Positions 10,974 through 25,775 of a stretch of 64,000 nucleotides of DNA are shown one piece after another. Made by a program: the position numbers and the translations under genes. The notes below the pieces were generated by a model. That model was not told the origin of the DNA. It searched no databases and was given only the letters and a program-made list of their open reading frames with translations. Positions within the stretch are counted from its first letter, which is position 1. The number at the start of each line of letters is the position of its first letter. The stretch is from Beta vulgaris subsp. vulgaris (lineage: Eukaryota > Streptophyta > Magnoliopsida > Caryophyllales > Amaranthaceae): assembly GCF_026745355.1 (NCBI RefSeq), contig NC_079207.1:11971625-12035624 (forward strand). The letters are read 5' to 3'.

Positions 10974-11279
10974 AAAATAAAGTGACTCTGCCGTGTATTC
11001 ATCGAAAGGAAGGAATTTATTTGCTTCGACTTGGATCAATTGCAATATCCGGAAACACTCTTTTTTTTATCATTTCTTCATTCAAATTCAAAGTGGACTT
11101 TTTGTCTATTTCTGTATTCTTTCAAGATTCAAGGACTAATTATTAAATCACAAAAAAAAAACAATAGATTCATGGATTCTATACATTGGAATAGAATTCA
11201 TGTTTGATAGAAATATTAGATCGCATAAAGTTGACGAACGCGACGGGTTCATTAACAATTTATAGATGAAAAAAAAAAA

Positions 11280-11968
<689 letters not shown>

Positions 11969-12187
11969 AAAGAATAAAAAAGGGTATACGAATCTAAATC
12001 CAATTCGAATTAAGAATTCGAATGTTTGTTACTTTGTACATAACCAAAGCATTCAAAATTGTACTTCCTCTTTATATTTCTACCCATCTAAGGCGGGGAG
12101 TTCCTCCCATATTCCAGTAATATTATTTCATAAAATTCAGTTTCGGTTAAAGTAAATAGCAGAATCGGGGATAGGGAACTATACTAG

Positions 12188-13166
<979 letters not shown>

Positions 13167-13333
13167 ATTCATGTATTTATAACATCAAGCTTGTACCAAG
13201 AATAAAATTCTTGTTGACAATTCTTTGACAATTTTGGATGATCAATAAATAAATTATGAAAGGTTGTTTTTTTTTTGTTTGACTTTTTTATACATCTACG
13301 AGAAGTTTGGAATTACTTGTACTAGATTATTAG

Positions 13334-13334
<1 letters not shown>

Positions 13335-13422
<88 letters not shown>
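13335..13422. repeat. (TA)44 microsatellite in the petA-psbJ spacer
   Basis: Uninterrupted TA dinucleotides for 88 bp inside the plastid insert. Plastid spacers rarely carry TA tracts this long, so expansion after transfer to the nucleus is likely. Confidence 0.97.
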
Positions 13423-13424
<2 letters not shown>

Positions 13425-14078
13425 ATTGCGAAAAAGACTATTTGACTTTTTCCAATTGAAATTGGAATGATGTCACGATCTATCATATGATAGATCGGAT
13501 ATTTCAATGTCATATAGTATATCAAAAGTTTTCTAGTCGAGAATTCAATTCGACCAAATACTAGACTAAGTGGGGAATATAATGAAAATAAAAATGAAGG
13601 GAACAAATGATCCTAGGGGGGATTCTTTACCTTCCTGATTTTCAACACACGACAAGGAATTTTACACATACTTGTCATGTGTCGAAATAGTAATGAGTCT
13701 TGATTTCCTTCGTCAAAGACTTAGTCGAAATTTTTATTTTTACTTTTAGATTGATTATTTTTTTTTCTTATTATTACACGTATAAGTAGTGGACAAATTG
13801 AAAAAAAAGAGAGAGGGCACTTTATTGAACAAATGTAACTTCTTGTATTCTATTTAATAGAGAAAAATATAGATATTGTGTCATTCAGTAAATCAAGTGC
13901 TTTCTTTTAACTTAACAATTTAAGAAGGTTCTTTTTTTTCATTTATACGGAAAAATTTCTGATAATTAAAAAGGAATTGAATGGGACCTCCCCTTTCTTT
14001 GTTTGTCTAATTTGAGGGGGAAGGAAGGTCCCGTTGAGTTCTTATACTTTCATATCTATCCCTCGATTCATCAAATTA
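13423..14078. other. petA-psbJ intergenic spacer of the plastid insert
   Basis: AT-rich spacer with homopolymers and a CACGATCTATCATATGATAG palindromic block near 13472. Its position between petA and psbJ matches plastome order. No gene is seen. Confidence 0.6.
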
Positions 14079-14201
<123 letters not shown>

Positions 14202-14340
14202 TTACCCCACTTCCCTCCCCATTTTATCAAGTGGTCATGCTAGAGACATAAACAGTCATGGATAATTATGAAATGCGGTCCTTCCGAATGGGATAAGAGA
14301 ATTCCTACTCTATTCTATATATTTCTTTCGTTCTTTTTAT

Positions 14341-14458
14341 TTAATTGAAAAAATAGTTAGAAAATAAAACAGCAAGTACAAAAATGAGTAATAGCCCCCA
14401 ATAAAAGATTGGTACGATTCAATTCAACACTTTGTTCATTCAGGTTTGATTGTGTCGT
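14341..14458 (-). pseudogene. psbL: psbL (photosystem II subunit L), ACG start and frameshift
   Basis: Minus-strand reading starts with ACG at 14456-14458, then TQSNLNEQSVELNRTNL. After about codon 18 an extra T breaks the frame. The rest (WGLLLIFVLAVLFSNYFFN type) is recognisable in another frame, to TAA at 14341-14343. The span is 118 bp against 117 normally. In several plastids psbL begins with ACG that is edited to AUG. The ACG here shows the insert came from genomic plastid DNA, not an edited transcript. Confidence 0.85.
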
Positions 14459-14485
14459 AGCTCTATAAATCGGATTCGATTTTGC

Positions 14486-14830
<345 letters not shown>

Positions 14831-14936
14831 AATTAGAATTCTAATTAATTAATTAATTAATATAATAACATAATAACAACAAAAAAATATAACAAACAGG
14901 TACAATTACAATATAGTACATCGAGATACCCATTCT

Positions 14937-15036
14937 ATGCCAACTATGAACTTTCCATCTATTTTGGTGCCTTTAGCAGCCTAGCATTTTCGGCAATTGC
15001 AATAGCTTCTTTATTTTCGGCATTCACATCATCCTA
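14937..15036 (+). pseudogene. psaI: psaI (photosystem I subunit VIII) fragment, displaced
   Basis: ATG at 14937 or 14946, then NFPSILVPLA, a one-base loss (AGCAGCCTAG), then recognisable LAF.AIAIASLF before the match ends near 15036. This is the hydrophobic core of the approximately 36-residue PsaI. In plastomes psaI lies just upstream of ycf4 on the same strand. Here it is 4 kb downstream of ycf4 and after psbE, so the segment has moved. Confidence 0.7.
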
Positions 15037-15475
15037 GTGTAAGTTGATGGAGACCTTGAGCCCTCTTCTCAAGCAACTTCAGTTCCTCTCTCAATTTTAG
15101 GGTATTATTCAGTCCTATGAATATTAATATCGTACTAGTTAAATGTAATCAATTGCTAATCAACACGACGAACTTGGTGCAAATTATTAGTCTTTCAATC
15201 TTTTGTAATTACACATAAAATATACAAGAAAGGCAATTAAAAAGTTAATTAGACCCGTAGCACATGTTAAATTGATTGATTGTTCTCTTCTTTCCATGGT
15301 TTTCCCAACACTAATTTTTATATCTATAGTATATATTATCAGTTAGTTGCATAACCTATATAATATGATATAGAAATTCCCTTCATCCTTTATTGATGTT
15401 CTTATTATTTAGAACCACAAATAAAGAATCTTTTAGTTTTTCCAATATGTAAGAGAAAACGTAGTTATTAGGAAG

Positions 15476-15478
<3 letters not shown>

Positions 15479-15559
<81 letters not shown>

Positions 15560-15575
15560 TATATATAATATATAG
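15479..15575. repeat. (TA)n microsatellite next to the plastid insert
   Basis: About 97 bp of TA with two TAA interruptions at 15550-15572, lying about 440 bp beyond the end of the plastid insert. Confidence 0.95.
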
Positions 15576-18500
15576 GTGTGTGAAAAATATAAAAATTTGA
15601 TATCATTGAAATATCCATAACAATATAAACCCCAATTTGCCCATACAACATTAAGTTAACGTTTCAACAGAGTACACCGAAAGTTCCCAAATCTCAATAT
15701 AACTTTAGAAATCATTAACTCTACAAAATGATCCATAACAACACAATTCACTACACCTGAATCCAATCATACCTTAAATATAGCCCCATCAAACTCATCA
15801 TATTCACCTAAAAAAGAATAAAACTTTTCACCAGTCCTCATTTCTTACCAACAAGCTTACGTGAACAACATCCTACGAACACATATGAATCACCATCAAA
15901 ATTCAATCATAAAAGCAAAAGATGGATATATTTCCCAGTATAGAAATTAAAAAAAAAACAATTTCCCAAAGGGTTTATCTTAGAATTCCCCAGTTGCAAA
16001 GATTCCCTCAATTATAAAAATAGAAAGCATGCGCACAATATGGATAACCCACAATGACTTTATATATCGTTTGTATGATGTCCAGTAATGCTCCATAAAT
16101 ACCTAAAACATATTCATCACCAACTTTTATTCTTGCCCACTTAATCATCAATTCATCATCCAACATCCAACATCCAACAACCTCAAGATAACCCACACTA
16201 TATTACATAAACTACCATCAAACAACATGAGTAGCCAAAGTTCCTACCATAGATACTTGCCATAATGTTCCTCAGAGATTCCTCATTATTCCAACTATGT
16301 GAACCACAAAGGGCCTTCCATACACAACCATTACTTACAATGGGTCATAGAACGTTTCATCAAATAGCTTCATTTACAGTATTTTATCCTCCAGATAACA
16401 GCTCCACTAAGAAGCATCATTCCTTTTGTTTTCCATGAACTTCCTCTTTTAATATCAAAGACCAACTCTCAATATTCCACGTTTCTAGCACACAAATCTT
16501 GATAATAGAGAGAAACGCACTCGCTTCATTAAACATCTAATTATAAAGAAAAAACAAAATTCTATCAACTCACTAACACATAAACATTCCTAAGGACCTC
16601 GACATGCCAAACTGGAAAAAACAACCCAACCACAAATTGCCTTCATGATACCACCTATATGAACTACTCAGTTTCCAAAATCCTAATGTTAAAGAACAAG
16701 ATAATTTAAGCAAGTCCTTAGTTCACGCACGGGATTGCCCTTAGTTTTCCAATATCCTAATGTTAAAGAACAAAATAATTTAGCAAGTCCTTTAAATAGA
16801 TTATCCTAGCATTCCTTAGTTCACGCATGGGATTATTTTTGAGACCAAAGAAGTTCTCAATAATCCTATGTGAACATCATGTTTGACATTAAGACAATAA
16901 AAAAAACTACATCCAGTCCCCCACACATAATCCATTTAGACTTCTCAATGATTAACTTTACCAAACTGCTAAATAACTAAACACTGCACATTCTATGCTC
17001 CATCAACACAACTAAAGTCATTTATCATAGAATTCACACTACTGACAATTCAAATCCAAAACCACAATCACTATTCACAATAGAATTTCATCAAAAGCCA
17101 AAAGATAGATATACGTCCAATTCAAGACTCAAAAATCAAAAAAACATATTCCGCAAAGAGTTTGTCTTAGCATTCCCAAACTGGAAAAGGTCTACCCACT
17201 CGTAAAACTAGAGAGCATGTGCACGATATCGATAACCAGCAATGACCATAAACTTTATACATCATTTATGCCTGAAACATCAATGTCTAAAACATGCTTA
17301 TCATCACACATCCAACTTTAATTCTCGTCAAGTTGATCATCATCACACATCCAACAACCTCAAGATAATACGACACTATACTACATAAACTACTCTAACA
17401 ACTTGAGGAGCCAAAGTCCCCACCATAAATATTTGCAAGATTTATCAAACACAACCATTACTTACAATAAAAACAAGCCCGGTTCACCAAATGGCTTCCG
17501 TTACATTATTTTATCCTTGAATAACCTCGAGATAACAACTCCATTAAATTTAATAACACATTTCTTTTGTTTTCAATAAACTTTCTCTTTTAACATCAAA
17601 AACCAACTCATGATATTCCTGATTTCTAGCACACAAATCATGATGATAGATTGACATACACCAACAACATGCCTGATACCATCTATATGAACTGCTTAGT
17701 TTTCCAAGATCCTAATGTTGAAGGATAAAATAATTTAATCAGGTCTCTCTAAAGAGATTATCCTAGCATACCTTAGTCCGCGCAGGAGATTGTCCAACAG
17801 GAGTTAACCCATCATACATCATGTTTGACATTAAAACAAAATAAAGAAACTATATCCAGTGTTCCACAAAATATCCATTAAGCCTTCTTGACCACTATAG
17901 CTCTACGAAGCTACTCCGTAACACTTCGCATCCTATGCTACATGAGTACAACTAAATTCACTTATCACTGAATTCACAATTCTGACAAAAAATCACAACT
18001 CACTACTTACAATAGAATTCCATAGAAAGCGAAAAGATAGATATAGTTATCAAAGAGTTTATCTCAACATTTCCCAAATGCAAAAGGTCCATCCAATTAT
18101 AAAAATAGAGAGCATTCGCACAATATTCGATAACCCACAATAACCATACACTATATACATCATTTATGCTTGAATCATTAATGTCATAAAATGCTCCACA
18201 ACCACCTAGACCGTGTTTTATCATCACAACTCGAGCTCGTCCATCAGCAATTTTGACCCTCGTCAACATAATCATCATCTAACAACCCCAAGATAACCCA
18301 GAATTATACTACCTAAACTACCATCAGATAACCAGAGGAGTCGAAGTTTCTACTATAAATACTTTGTCATCATGTCCTTCAAAGTAACACATTATTCCAA
18401 AATATGTGAGCCACAACCTAGATCTTACAATAATCATAGAGGGTCTTTTAAACACAACCATTACTTGCAATGAAGCTTTGAACATTTCACCAAATAGCTC

Positions 18501-18651
18501 CCTTCACAATCATTTATCCTTAAACAACCAAGAGATAACAGCTCCATTAATTGATTTCCACCAAATAACTCTCTGTTTATATCAAAGACCACTAGTTAAC
18601 AATCCACATCTAACACACAGAAGAAACACACTCGCTTCATTAGCCATCTGA

Positions 18652-18830
18652 TTTAGTGGGGGAGTCTGCTAGATAGACATAATCGAATAACACCTTTTGA
18701 TGAGAGAGATGAACGAGAGGCTTCGAGAAAACTAGTGTATCTTAAGCCAGTAAACAAACAGCGAATCCGTGGGTATTTGAACCCGAGTATCTGGGAAAGA
18801 GTCTAATATTCGATGGAAGAATTCTGAGAA
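18652..18830. repeat. Unique insertion inside a long-form monomer
   Basis: The monomer reads TCATTAGCCATCTGATT and then about 170 bp found in no other unit (TAGTGGGGGAGTCTGCTAG to AGAATTCTGAGAAAAATA). It then returns to CACTTCCATCAACTCACTAA. There are no clear terminal repeats or target duplication, so the origin is unknown. Confidence 0.55.
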
Positions 18831-19847
18831 AAATATACACTTCCATCAACTCACTAACAAATGTAAACATTCCAAACGACCTTAACAAGCCAAACTGAAA
18901 AAAAAGAGCAACCCCAACAAAAAATGCCCTCATGGTACCATTTATATGAGCTACTTAGTTTTCTAAAATCCTAATGTTAAAGAACAAGTCTCTTAGAGAC
19001 ATTATCCCAACATTCCTCAACATGGAACACTCCATTTTCAAGATCAACGAAGAGCACAATAGACCCATAATACATCATGATTGACACTAAAACAAAGTAA
19101 AGAATGTGTATCCACTATTCCACAAAAAATCCATTTAGCCATCTCAATAATTAACTAAAAGAAGTTCCTTAAACTACACACTGCACAAGTGCACATCCTA
19201 TGTTCCACCAACACAACTAAAGTCACTTATCATTGAATTCACACTTTTGACAATTCTAATTCAAAATCGCAACTCACTATTCACGATAGGATTCTATCAA
19301 AAGCCAAAAGATACATATACTTCCAAGCAAACATATTTCCTAAAGAGTTTATCACACCATTCCCCAATTGCAAAAGGCCTATCCAATCATAAAAATAAAG
19401 AGCACACGCACAATATCAATAACCACAATGGCCATCATATATCATTTATGCTTGAATCATTAATGTCCAAGAATACTCCATAACCAAAGCGAACATCTCA
19501 AGTTCGGCTCGTCCATCAACAATTTTAAGTCTCGCCAAGTTAATCATGAACCAACATCCAACAAACTCAAGATAACCCAAAACAACATGAGGAGCCAAAG
19601 TTATTACCATTAACATTGCCACAAAATCCCTCAACGGTAACTCATTATTCCAAAGTATGTGAACCACAATCTAGATCTTACAACAATCATACAATACCTT
19701 TCATATACTACCAAGCCTACAATGTTTAACCATATAGCTTCCTTCATAATAATTTATCCTTAAAATCTTGAGATAATAGCTCCACTAAGAGCACATACCT
19801 TTTGTTTTCCACAAACTTCCTCTTCAAATACTATGTTACAAATTTGT

Positions 19848-19900
19848 TATAAAGACCAACTCTTTAACAAATTTGTTATAAAGACCAACTCTTTAACATT
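19848..19900. repeat. 30-bp tandem duplication in a monomer
   Basis: ACAAATTTGTTATAAAGACC followed by AACTCTTTA occurs twice in direct succession. Confidence 0.85.
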
Positions 19901-20675
19901 CCACGTTTCTAACACACAAATCATGATAATAGAAAGCTATACACTCCCCTTCATTATCCAACTATTCTATAAAATTTTACACAAATTTATATACAAATTT
20001 CTCACTAACTAAAACAGACACATACACATACACATTCCCATGGACATGGACATGCTGAACCGGGGGAAAAAAAAACTTCACCACAAAAGCTTTGATGATA
20101 TTATCATGAAATCATCTATATGAACTTGTTACTTTTCCACGATCCTAATATTAAAGAAGGAAATCATATAAACAGGTCTCTCATAGAGATTATTCAAGCA
20201 TTACTTAGTCCGCTCACGAGATTGTCCATTATTAAGATCAATGAAAACTGAATCACACCCATGGTGCATCATGTTCGACATTAAAAAAAAATAAAGAATC
20301 CATCAACATAACTCAAGTCATTTATCATAGAATTTACACTTCAAACAATTCAGATCCAAAATCACAACTCACTTTCCACAATGTAATTCTATTAAATGCT
20401 AAAAGATATACTTCGAAATCTCAAAGTCGAAATAACATATTTCCAGAAGAAATGTCTTAGCATTCCCTACTTGCAAAAGGTCCACCAACTCATAAAAATA
20501 GAGAGCATACACGCAATATCTATAACCCACAATGAACCATACAATACACCTTAATATAACATTCATTCTTAAATCACTAATGTCCCAAAATGCTCCATAA
20601 CCACCTAGAACATGTTTAGCATCACAACTCGAGCTTGTCCATCCCCAATTTAACTCTCGGAAAGTTAACCATCCT

Positions 20676-21038
20676 CCAACAACCAACAACCAACAACCAA
20701 CAACCAACAACCAACAACCAACAACCAACAACCAACAACCAACAACCAACAACCAACAACCAACAACCAACAACCAACAACCAACAACCAACAACAACAA
20801 CCACACCAACAACCAACAACCAACAACCAACAACCAACAACCAACAACCAACAACCAACAACCAACAACCAACAACCAACAACCAACAACCAACAACCAA
20901 CAACCAACAACCAACAACCAACAACCAACAACCAACAACCAACAACCAACAACCAACAACCAACAACCAACAACCAACAACCAACAACCAACAACCAACA
21001 ACCAACAACCAACAACCAACAACCAACAACCAACAACC
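20676..21038. repeat. (CCAACAA)n heptamer minisatellite, about 50 copies
   Basis: About 360 bp of near-perfect 7-bp units with one imperfection (CAACAACAACCACACCAACA, about 20790-20810). It sits exactly where other monomers have a single ATCCAACAACCTCAAGATAA. The monomer at 16160 has a small intermediate form, CCAACATCCAACATCCAACA. The period of 7 gives long artefactual frames on both strands (WLLVVGC and NQQPTTN runs). Confidence 0.97.
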
Positions 21039-22197
21039 TCAAGATAACCCGACATTGTATAACATAGACTACCATCAACCAACATGAAGGGCCAAAGTTC
21101 ATTAGCCATCTAATTCGTAGCAAAATAATCACTAACAAAGTTCCTACCATAAATACTTGTCATAATGTCCCTCCAAGGTAACACATTATTCCAAAGTAAT
21201 GTGAACTACAATCTAGATCGTATGATAATCACACATTCAAACACAGCCATTACTTACAATGAACTCTAGAACGTTTCACCTAATGGTAACCTATATATTT
21301 TATCCGTAAACAACCTCCAATAACAACCTCCACTACGAACACATTCCTTTGTGTTCCATAAACTTTTTTTTTAATATCAAAGACCACCACTTAACAATTC
21401 ACATTTCTAGCACAGAAATCATGATAACAGAGAGACATTTAGTCAGCTTCATTACCCATCTAATTCTTAGCAAAATAATACAATTCGATCAACTCACTAA
21501 CACAAAAAAACATCCCCAAGGACCTCGAGAAGCCAAACTGGAAAAATAAAACCCACCACAAAATGACTTCATGATATTATCATGATAGTATGATACCATC
21601 TATATCAACTACTTAGTTTTCTAAAATCCTAATGTCATTATACTAAATAGCTTAAACAAGTCTCTTAAAGAGATTATCCTAGCATCCCTTAGTCAGCACA
21701 AGGGATTGTCCATTATTTAGATCAATAGAGACCACGATAAACCCATTGATTATCATGTTTGACATTAAAACAAAATAGAGAAACACCATTAACTCTACGC
21801 AACTGCTACACACGTGAACACATTACATCCTGTGCTCCATATCAACAAAATTCACTAGATACCATCAACTCACTAAGACATATGAACGTTCCCAAGGACC
21901 TCGACATCCCAAACTCCACTAACCAACCCCACCACAGAAGATATACTATCATGATACCATCTATGTGGACAACTTAGTTTTCCAAGATTCTAATGTTAAA
22001 GATCAAAATCATTTAAAGATCCCCTCAAATAGATTATCCTAACAATACTTAGTCCGCGCACGGGATTGACCATTTTTCAAATCGAAGACCACAATAACCC
22101 ATAGTACTCATATATGACATTAAAACAAATTAAAGAAACAATATCCACTGCACAAGAAATCCATTTAGCTTTCTAAGTCCTTAACTCTACGAAGCTG

Positions 22198-22262
22198 CTG
22201 AGTAACTAAACACTTCACATCCTATGCTCTATCAAACACTTCACATCCTATGCTCTATCAAT
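22198..22262. repeat. 29-bp tandem duplication in a monomer
   Basis: AACACTTCACATCCTATGCT followed by CTATCA is repeated twice in succession. Confidence 0.85.
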
Positions 22263-23396
22263 ACAACTAAAGTCATTTATCATGGATTCACACTTTTGAT
22301 AATTTAAAGCCAAAATCACAACTCATTATTCACAATAATATTCTATCATAACGCCAAAAGATACATATACTTCCAAGTCGCAAAGTCAAAACAAACATAT
22401 TTCCCGAAGAGTTTGTCTTAGCATTGCAAAAGGTCCAACCCATCATAAAAATAGAAAGCATACACAATAGTGGTAACCCACAATGACAATAAACTTCATA
22501 TAACATTTATGCTTGAATCATCATTGTCCCAAAATACTCCAAAACCACCTAAAACATGTTTATCTTGTCTATCACCAATTTTAACTCTCACCAAGTAAAT
22601 GATCATCCAACCTCAAAATAACCTAACACCATACTATGTAAACTACCATCAAACAATGTGAAAATTCTAGTTATAAACACTGGCCATAAGGATCCTCAAA
22701 GGTAACCCATTATCAGGAGTATGTGAACCACAATCTAGCTAGAACTTTTATGACGCAACCATTACTTACAATGAAACCTAAATCGTTTCACCAAATAGCT
22801 TCCTTTACAATAATTTATCCTCAAACCAATCGACACAACAGCTCCCCTAAGAACACATTCCTATTCTTTTCCATAAACATTCTCTTTTACTTTTCCAAGA
22901 TCCTACTGTTAACATTCAAAATCATTTATAGAGTCTCTTAAAGAGATTATCCTAATAATCCTTAGTCGGCGCAAGGGATTGTCCATTTCTAAGATCGAAG
23001 ACCATAATAACACATAGAACTCATATTTGACATTAAAAACAAATTAAAGAAACAATATCCACCGTGCCACAATAAATCCATAGCCTTCTACATCATTAAC
23101 TTTATGAAGCTGCTCAGTAACTAAACACTTCACATCCTACGCTCTACCAATACAATTGAAGTCATTTATCATAGAATTCACACTTTTGATAATTTAAATC
23201 CGAAACCGCAACTCTCTATTCACAATATTATATTATCATAACGCCAATAGATAGATACACTTCCAAGTCTCAAAGTCAAAACAAACATATTTCCTGAAGA
23301 GTTTGTCTTAGCATTCCCCAATAGCCAAAGGTCCATCCCATCATAAAAATAAAAACCATAAACACAATATTGGTAACCCACAATGACGATAAACTA

Positions 23397-23652
23397 TACT
23401 TCCTCCATTCCATAATAAGTGAAACATAGGGCTTGGGCACAAGATTTAATAAACATCACTTTCAAAAGCCAAAAAGTCATAAAATGCCCTTTTTATTATC
23501 AAAAGGAGGAGAGAGAAAAGCAAACCACACAAGTTTGTGATGGACACTCTTGTCATTTTGTCACTTTCTTTTATCTATTTAAGGTATGTTTCACTTATTT
23601 TGAAACGTTCTAAAATAGTAAGTGTTTCACTCATTATGGAACAGAGGAAGTA
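23397..23652. mobile_element. Stowaway/Mariner-like MITE, copy 2, inside the array
   Basis: 256 bp, TACTTCCTCCATTCCATAAT to ATTATGGAACAGAGGAAGTA, flanked by TA. The sequence is the reverse complement of the element at 50-305 with few differences. Sister monomers show the unoccupied site (ATAAACTTTATATAACATTT near 24642), while here the flanks are ATAAAC and TATAACATTT. Confidence 0.92.
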
Positions 23653-24288
23653 TATAACATTTATGCTTGAATCATTAATGTCCCGAAATGCTCCACAACC
23701 ACCTAATACATGTTTATCATCTAACTCGAGCTTGTCTACACCAATTTTAACTATCGCCAAGTAAATGATCATCCAACCACCTCAAAATAACCTAACATCA
23801 TACTACGTAAACTACCATCAAACAATGTGAAAATACTTGTAATAAATACTTGTCATAATGATCCCCAAAGGTAACACATTATCTGAAGTATGTGAACCAC
23901 AATCTGGCTAAGGGCTTTTCAAACACAACTGTTATGAAATTGAAATCCAAATCGTTACTAAATAGCTTCCTTTACAATAATTTATCCTCAAACAACCTCG
24001 ACATAACAGCTTCACTAAGAACACATTCCTCTTCTTTTCCATAAACATCCGCCTTTTGTTTCCAAGATCCTAATGTTAAAAGTCAAAATCAATTAAAAAG
24101 TCTCCCAAAGAGATTATCCTAACAATCCTTAGTCCGCGCAAGGAATTATCCATTTCTAAGAACCAAGACCAAAATAACCCATAGTACTCATATTTGAAAT
24201 TAAATCAAAATAAATAAATGATATCCACTCTGCCACAATAAATCCATTTAGCCTTCTAAATAATTAATTCTATGAGCTCCTCACTAGC

Positions 24289-24452
24289 TAAAACACTTCA
24301 CATCCTATCCATAACACAACAAAAGTCATTTATCACATAATTCACACTTCTGAACTTAAATCCAAAATCTAAAACACTTCACATCCTATCCATAACACAA
24401 CAAAAGTCATTTATCACATAATTCACACTTCTGAACTTAAATCCAAAATCAC
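24289..24452. repeat. 82-bp perfect tandem duplication in a monomer
   Basis: The stretch from AAAACACTTCACATCCTATC to AACTTAAATCCAAAATC occurs twice, end to end, apparently without a mismatch. The duplication is therefore recent compared with divergence between monomers. Confidence 0.92.
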
Positions 24453-25614
24453 AACTCATGTATTCACAATAAAATTCTATCAAACGCCTAAGTATAGAAG
24501 TACTTCCAAGTCTCAAAGTCAAAACAAACATATTTTCCAAAGAGTTTGTCTTAGCATTCCCCAATTACAAAAGATCCACCCCATCATAAAAATCAAAAAC
24601 ATACACAAAATATTGGAACCCACAATGACAATAAACTTTATATAACATTTATGCTTGAATCATTAATGTCCTGAAATGCTCCACAACCACCTAAAACATG
24701 TTTATAATCTAACTCCAGCTTGTCTACCACCAATTTAACTCTCGTCAAGTAAATGATCATCCAACCACATCAAAACAAACTAACACCATACTACACAAAC
24801 TACCATCAAACAACGTGAGACATGTGAGGAGCTAAAATTCTTTTAATAGATACTTGCCATAATGTTCCTCAAAGGTAACACATTATCCCGAGTATATGTG
24901 AAGTTGTGAACCATAGACTAGATCACGACTTTTCAAAGACATCCATTACTTACAATGAAACCTAGATCCTTTCACCAAATCGCTTCCTTTACAATAATTT
25001 ATCATCAAAAAACCTCAACATAACACCTCCACTAAGAACACATTCCCCTTCTTTTCCATAAGCATTCTCTTTTCCATTTCCAAGATCCCTATGTTAAAGA
25101 TCAAAATCATTTAAAGAGTCTCTGCAAGAGATTATCCTAACAATCCTTAATCCGGGCACGAGATTGTCTATTTTTAAGATCGAAGACCAGAACAACCCAT
25201 AGTACACATATTTGACATTAAAACAAATTAAAGAAATGATATCCAATGTACCACAAGAGATCGATTTAGCCTTTAAAATAAGTAATTCTATGAAACTACT
25301 CCATTCCTAAACACTTCACATCGTATCTCACAACTGAAGTCGTTTACTTTTAATAATTTAAATCTAAACTCACAACTCACCATTATACTTCCAACTCTCA
25401 AAGTCGAAACAAACATATCTCCCGAAGGGTTTGTCTTAGCATTCCCCAACCGAAAAAGGCCCAACCCATCACAAAAAAAGAAAGCATACACAAAATACGG
25501 GTAACCCACAAGGAAATAAACTTCATATAACGTTCATGCTTGGATTATTAATGTTCCGAAATGCTCCACAACCAGCTAAAACATGTTTATCATCTAACTC
25601 GAGCTTGCCTATCA

Positions 25615-25775
25615 CCAATTTTAACTAGTAACCCAAAATGATAATAAACTTTATATAAGGTCCACTCTTTCATAAAAATCCCGACTTGCATGTCCACTCT
25701 TTCACCAATTTTAACTAGTAACCCAAAATGATAATAAACTAGTATCCCACAATGATAATAAACTTTATATAACAT
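25615..25775. repeat. Local scrambled duplications in a short monomer
   Basis: CCAATTTTAACTAGTAACCC followed by AAAATGATAATAAACT occurs at 25614 and 25704, with GTCCACTCTTTCA also repeated. A third AATGATAATAAACT lies at 25751. Confidence 0.8.

Larger units (their letters stand above)
15660..22190. repeat. Long-form monomers of the array (about 1.1-1.25 kb)
   Basis: Units here carry a block of about 220 bp between CCTCTTTTAATATCAAAGAC and GTTTTCCAAGATCCTAATGT. It includes TTCTAGCACACAAATCATGA, CTCGCTTCATTA and GACATGCCAAACTGGAAAAA. Examples are 16450-16671, 17588-17705, 18590-18960 (with an insertion), 19850-20135 and 21362-21630. Near 21858 one unit jumps from TTCACTA directly into ATACCATCAACTCACTAA, a chimeric or truncated monomer. 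Confidence 0.8.

Noticed and set aside
20399..21150. Long open frames of WLLVVGC or NQQPTTN repeats on both strands
   Set aside because: They are translations of the 7-bp CCAACAA tandem repeat, whose period keeps several frames open; there is no gene context.
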